Below the pieces are notes generated by a model that was given only the letters and a program-made list of their open reading frames with translations, was not told the origin of the DNA and did no database searches. The translations under genes and the position numbers were made by a program. A stretch of DNA of 16,509 nucleotides from positions 1 to 16,509 of the forward strand of contig JBOGEB010000084.1 in NCBI GenBank assembly GCA_050743125.1, read 5' to 3'. Of this stretch, positions 13,861 to 16,509 are shown piece after piece. This stretch comes from JBOGEB01 sp050743125. Lineage in GTDB: Bacteria > Actinomycetota > Nitriliruptoria > Euzebyales > Egibacteraceae. Position 1 is the stretch's first letter, and each line of letters starts with the position of its first letter.

Positions 13861-14076
13861 GTGCCAAAAGGCGTGCAAGAGCTGATCGAACGAGCAGTTC
13901 GTGATCCGCAGTTCCGCCGCCGGCTCCTCGACGATCCCGAAGGAGTCATACGAGAAGAAAATTATGAGATAAGTGAGGAAAAACTTGCCGAAATCAAGAA
14001 GGCCAGTGCAGCACCGCCCGAAGCCATTGACGTGATCATCGAGCAGATCCGTACGGGCGAGCGCCGGGCTGGTTGA
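13861..14076 (+). CDS. NHLP-clan (Os1348-like) small leader-type protein
   Basis: About 71 residues from the GTG at 13861 (73 from the ATG at 13855). It resembles NHLP-clan leader proteins, which derive from nitrile hydratase alpha-subunit N-termini. Visible features are a helical start (VQELIERAVRDPQFRRRLLDDP), an Asp-Pro-Glu turn, EENYEISEEKLAEIKK, and a short tail ending IIEQIRTGERRAG. There is no Cys, no Ser/Thr-rich core and no double-Gly cleavage site, so it looks like a leader without an evident core peptide. GC is about 56% over the gene and 38% over 13941-13990, far below its neighbours. The stop overlaps the next gene's ATG by 1 bp (TGATG), coupling it to the class II cyclase-like protein. 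Whether it is a modified substrate, a carrier or a partner of the enzymes is open. Confidence 0.68.
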   Translation: MPKGVQELIERAVRDPQFRRRLLDDPEGVIREENYEISEEKLAEIKKASAAPPEAIDVIIEQIRTGERRAG

Positions 14077-16133
14077 TGCACGCTGGCCACGAAGGGCGCG
14101 GCTTCTGGCCGTGGATCGAGGCCGGAGACGAAGCGGCGTGTCTTGATGCGCTCGAAGCTGTGCAGCGGGTGGGTGCGCTCGCCACCAGGGATCGCGCGTG
14201 GCTCGAGCCAGCGGTGCGGCAGCGGGTCGGCGCGCCGCTCGGCGTCGCTATCCCATGGGCGGCCTGGGCCGCGCACATCGGCGGGCGCACGCGCCTGCCC
14301 GTTACGGCGGGCACGCTCGCGATCGCCGTGACCGCCCTGAACGCGCGCGGGACCGCAGCTTCCGAGGAGACCGACGGAACTCTCGACGCGGGCTTCCGTT
14401 CCTACCAGCACGAGGTGCCGGACGACGCGACGCGCTGGCGCCTGGTCGCCCGTGTGCTCGAGCGTGCGACTGGCGGGCGTGCCCCGCCCACGGACCAGAT
14501 CGCCTCGTGGCTGGTCGGCCTCGGCGCGTACCCCGTCGCCTCGGCGCCGAAGAACCCGCCGCTCGGGGCTGCGGCCAACCAGCCGAGCCAGCGGTCACCG
14601 AGCGAGCGCGCGTCCTGCGGCGTGCGTGAGGCGGTCGTGCTGTGGACCTTGCCGGCGCTGCTCGCTGGAGGGAATCTCGCGGCCTGGTCACGGTTCGGCC
14701 AGGCGGTCGCCGAGCCGGTCACGCTCCTCGGCGATCTCGCGCGCCTGTGGCTCGATCCCGACGCGCGCGATCTCCGCGATGCCGCGCTCACGCCGCTCGT
14801 CGAGGCCTGGCTTGGCCAGCTACCCCTCGGTGCCGCGCTTCTTGGCGCCTACGCCGGCGAGCGCACCTCCGCCATGCGCCGCTCCGAGGTCCGCGGCCTC
14901 CTGGCGAGCGAGCCCTACCGCGCGCGGCTGGAGTCCGTCGCGCGTCGCGCGCTCGCTCGAGCGGAGAACCGCCTGCCCTCCGAGGGAGCAAGCGATCTGC
15001 ATGCCGCAGCGGTCGAGTTTCTCGACGCGCTCGCCCAGAGCTTCCGCCGCTTCGACGCCCTGATGGCCTTCCGCGCCCTGCTGGATCTGCGCCCAGCTCG
15101 CCCGGATCACGCGCTGCGCGACGCTGCGACCACTGACGTGCGGATGGCCGTCGCATTCCTCGCTGAGCACGCGCCGTGGCCGGGCTCATGGGAGGTACAG
15201 CGCTTCGGCGTCTTCGGCTCAAACGACCAGCCCGTGGGCCAGTGGTTCGTCCGGGGGATGATCCTTCGGGCGCTCCTCGAGCTGGGTCAGGACGCCCACG
15301 GCGAGGTGGCACGGCTGCTCGGCGAGATCCCTCCGGGCGGGCTCCGCCACTTTGGCGCCTGGCGGGATATCCCCCCGGACGCCGATTGTCTCGGCCTCAT
15401 GCTGGAGCTCGTCACCGCGACGGGCACGGCCCGGGACCGCGCCGAGACGTGGGTCGCGCTGCTGCCGGCGAACACGGACGAGGACGGTGTCGCGCCGACC
15501 TATTTCTCCCGCGACCCGGCAGGGCGTTCGACGACCCCCTCCGGTGAGGCGTGGCCGGGCGACGACTGCAACGCCATGCGCCTGCAGCTGCTCTGCGGCC
15601 TGCTGGCCTTCGACGCGGCCCGCTTCAACGAGGTGATCCAAGCGAACACCGCACGCGTCCTCGCATGCTCGGGCGAGGGCGCCGTGGGCGGGGTCTATTA
15701 CTACGATCAGTCATATTCAGCGCTCATCTTCCTCCGCTTCGCGCGGCTCTACCGCGACAAGGCGGTCGACCGCTCCCCCTGGGGTGGCATCGCCGCCACC
15801 GCAGCGGCCATCCGCGCGCGTATGGCTGCGCGCCAGCGCCTGGACGGCGGCTGGGGAAGCCCGCAGCGCACCGCGTTCTGCCTCAAGAGCTGCGCCATGG
15901 CGTTGGGGGCCGGGGCCGGCGAGGCCGACGTGCTCCTCCTCGAGCGCGGCCTGCGCTACCTCGGCGAGCATCAGCTCGCCGACGGCTCCTGGCCCGCCGA
16001 GCCCCTCTACCGCATTCCGATCAAGCAGGGCCGCGAGGGGTACCACCAGGGGCGAGCCCTGACGACCGCCTTCTGCGCCGACGCCCTCCACGCCGCCCTG
16101 ACCGCCCTCGCCCAACGCGAAGCGCCCGGATGA
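14076..16133 (+). CDS. Class II terpene cyclase-like (squalene/prenyltransferase repeat) protein
   Basis: A 685-residue protein. The ATG at 14076 overlaps the peptide stop; a TTG one codon earlier is less likely. The C-terminal half looks like the alpha/alpha-barrel of squalene-hopene and related cyclases. QW-like repeats are QRLDGGWG (587-594) and HQLADGSWP (632-640), with YHQGRALTTAFCADAL close to the end. A D-A-D-C segment (435-438) sits where class II cyclases carry DxDD; the middle Asp, the proton donor in that motif, would be Asp437, and the last Asp is Cys. A second acidic cluster WPGDDC follows further on. The N-terminal half (about 1-330) is helical and lacks a clear DDxxD; parts such as FGQAVAEPVTLLGDLARLWLD faintly recall an isoprenyl synthase fold. 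No signal peptide is seen. Reaction and substrate are unknown, and loss of cyclase activity is possible. Confidence 0.68.
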   Translation: MHAGHEGRGFWPWIEAGDEAACLDALEAVQRVGALATRDRAWLEPAVRQRVGAPLGVAIPWAAWAAHIGGRTRLPVTAGTLAIAVTALNARGTAASEETDGTLDAGFRSYQHEVPDDATRWRLVARVLERATGGRAPPTDQIASWLVGLGAYPVASAPKNPPLGAAANQPSQRSPSERASCGVREAVVLWTLPALLAGGNLAAWSRFGQAVAEPVTLLGDLARLWLDPDARDLRDAALTPLVEAWLGQLPLGAALLGAYAGERTSAMRRSEVRGLLASEPYRARLESVARRALARAENRLPSEGASDLHAAAVEFLDALAQSFRRFDALMAFRALLDLRPARPDHALRDAATTDVRMAVAFLAEHAPWPGSWEVQRFGVFGSNDQPVGQWFVRGMILRALLELGQDAHGEVARLLGEIPPGGLRHFGAWRDIPPDADCLGLMLELVTATGTARDRAETWVALLPANTDEDGVAPTYFSRDPAGRSTTPSGEAWPGDDCNAMRLQLLCGLLAFDAARFNEVIQANTARVLACSGEGAVGGVYYYDQSYSALIFLRFARLYRDKAVDRSPWGGIAATAAAIRARMAARQRLDGGWGSPQRTAFCLKSCAMALGAGAGEADVLLLERGLRYLGEHQLADGSWPAEPLYRIPIKQGREGYHQGRALTTAFCADALHAALTALAQREAPG

Positions 16134-16199
16134 CTGCGGGGGCTTACCATTTCGTTGGCTCCAGCGGAGCACGCCCGCAGGGCAGGAGGAGGCACGGGG

Positions 16200-16509
16200 A
16201 TGAGTCCGGGGCCGGTTGGAGACAAGGCCGTTCTCGAGAAGATTCTCCATGCGGCGTCGAGCCAGCAGGGAGCACTGAGCCTCGCCTTCAACCAGCTCAC
16301 CGCCCTGCCCCCCCAGATCGGCCAGCTCGCCAACCTCCAGACCCTGGACCTCCGTGGCAACCAGCTCACCGCCCTGCCCGCGGAGTTGGGAGACCTGCCG
16401 GAGACCTTGCTGCTCGCTCTGGACGGCAACCCGCTGCGGGAGCCGCTGCCGCAGCTCGTCGAACGCGGCCTCCGGGAGCTGTTCGCCTACCTACGAAGCC
16501 TGGCGCGTG
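16200..16509 (+). CDS. Leucine-rich-repeat protein, 3'-truncated by window edge
   Basis: 103 residues are visible from the ATG at 16200, preceded by a strong AGGAGGAGG site (16184-16192) 7 nt upstream. Two bacterial LRR units with a 23-residue period are present (SLAFNQLTALPPQIGQLANL and DLRGNQLTALPAELGDL). A capping segment follows (LDGNPLREPLPQLVERG, then LRELFAYLRSLAR), a form common in LRR proteins that continue into a Roc GTPase, TIR or similar effector domain. Which domain follows lies beyond the window. A 21-bp exact DNA repeat (16290-16310 and 16359-16379) underlies the two units. The gene starts 66 bp after the class II cyclase-like gene; whether it belongs to that cluster is uncertain. 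Confidence 0.85.
   Translation, partial: MSPGPVGDKAVLEKILHAASSQQGALSLAFNQLTALPPQIGQLANLQTLDLRGNQLTALPAELGDLPETLLLALDGNPLREPLPQLVERGLRELFAYLRSLAR

Noticed and set aside
16134..16180. 7-bp inverted repeat CTGCGGG...CCCGCAG as a terminator after the class II cyclase-like gene
   Set aside because: The loop would be 33 nt and no T-tract follows, so it is not a convincing intrinsic terminator.

Overview
The window is high-GC bacterial DNA (by eye near 70% G+C) with dense genes, frequent GTG/TTG starts and many ATGA/GTGA stop-start overlaps. Together with a very large AAA-LuxR (LAL-type) regulator, this suggests an Actinomycetota-like soil organism. The sequence does not fix the genus. Ten protein genes are supported; the first and last are cut by the window edges. 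I saw no rRNA, tRNA, CRISPR array or transposase.

Region A (1-7112, + strand) is one tightly coupled operon for surface glycopolymer or glycoprotein assembly. It encodes the end of a non-hydrolysing UDP-GlcNAc 2-epimerase, a polyprenol-phosphate mannose synthase-like GT2, a small secreted protein with a C-terminal membrane/Arg tail, an exosortase/archaeosortase-family transpeptidase with an extra C-terminal domain, a processive-type membrane GT2, and a GT-C (PMT/ArnT-like) glycosyltransferase. Every junction overlaps by 4 or 11 nt. My reading is a dedicated one-enzyme, one-substrate exosortase system. The Ppm-like enzyme would charge a polyprenol sugar donor, the GT-C enzyme would use it outside the membrane, and the exosortase would process or anchor the small protein encoded just before it.

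Region B (7107-9243, - strand) has two genes. The first is a predicted lipoprotein glycoside hydrolase of the GH5 type whose halves are in reversed order: strands beta6-8 come before beta1-5. It looks like a natural circular permutation of the TIM barrel. The second is a SAM hydroxide adenosyltransferase (DUF62) homologue in which the usual active-site His appears to be Asp.

Region C (9244-9883) is a 640-bp non-coding divergent gap. It holds a 13-bp inverted repeat bounding a 187-bp segment with a perfect 38-bp palindrome and a strong 14-bp hairpin, plus a small inverted repeat nearer the downstream gene.

Region D (9884-16133, + strand) is the most unusual block. It encodes a 973-aa LAL regulator, a class I isoprenoid-type enzyme (DDxxD) without the GKxxR IPP site, a ~71-aa peptide resembling NHLP-clan (Os1348-like) RiPP leader proteins with its own promoter and much lower GC, and a 685-aa class II terpene cyclase-like (squalene/prenyltransferase repeat) protein with a D-x-D-C variant motif. 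A class I/class II terpenoid pair built around an NHLP-like peptide is a candidate undescribed system. The window ends inside a leucine-rich-repeat protein gene (16200 onward).
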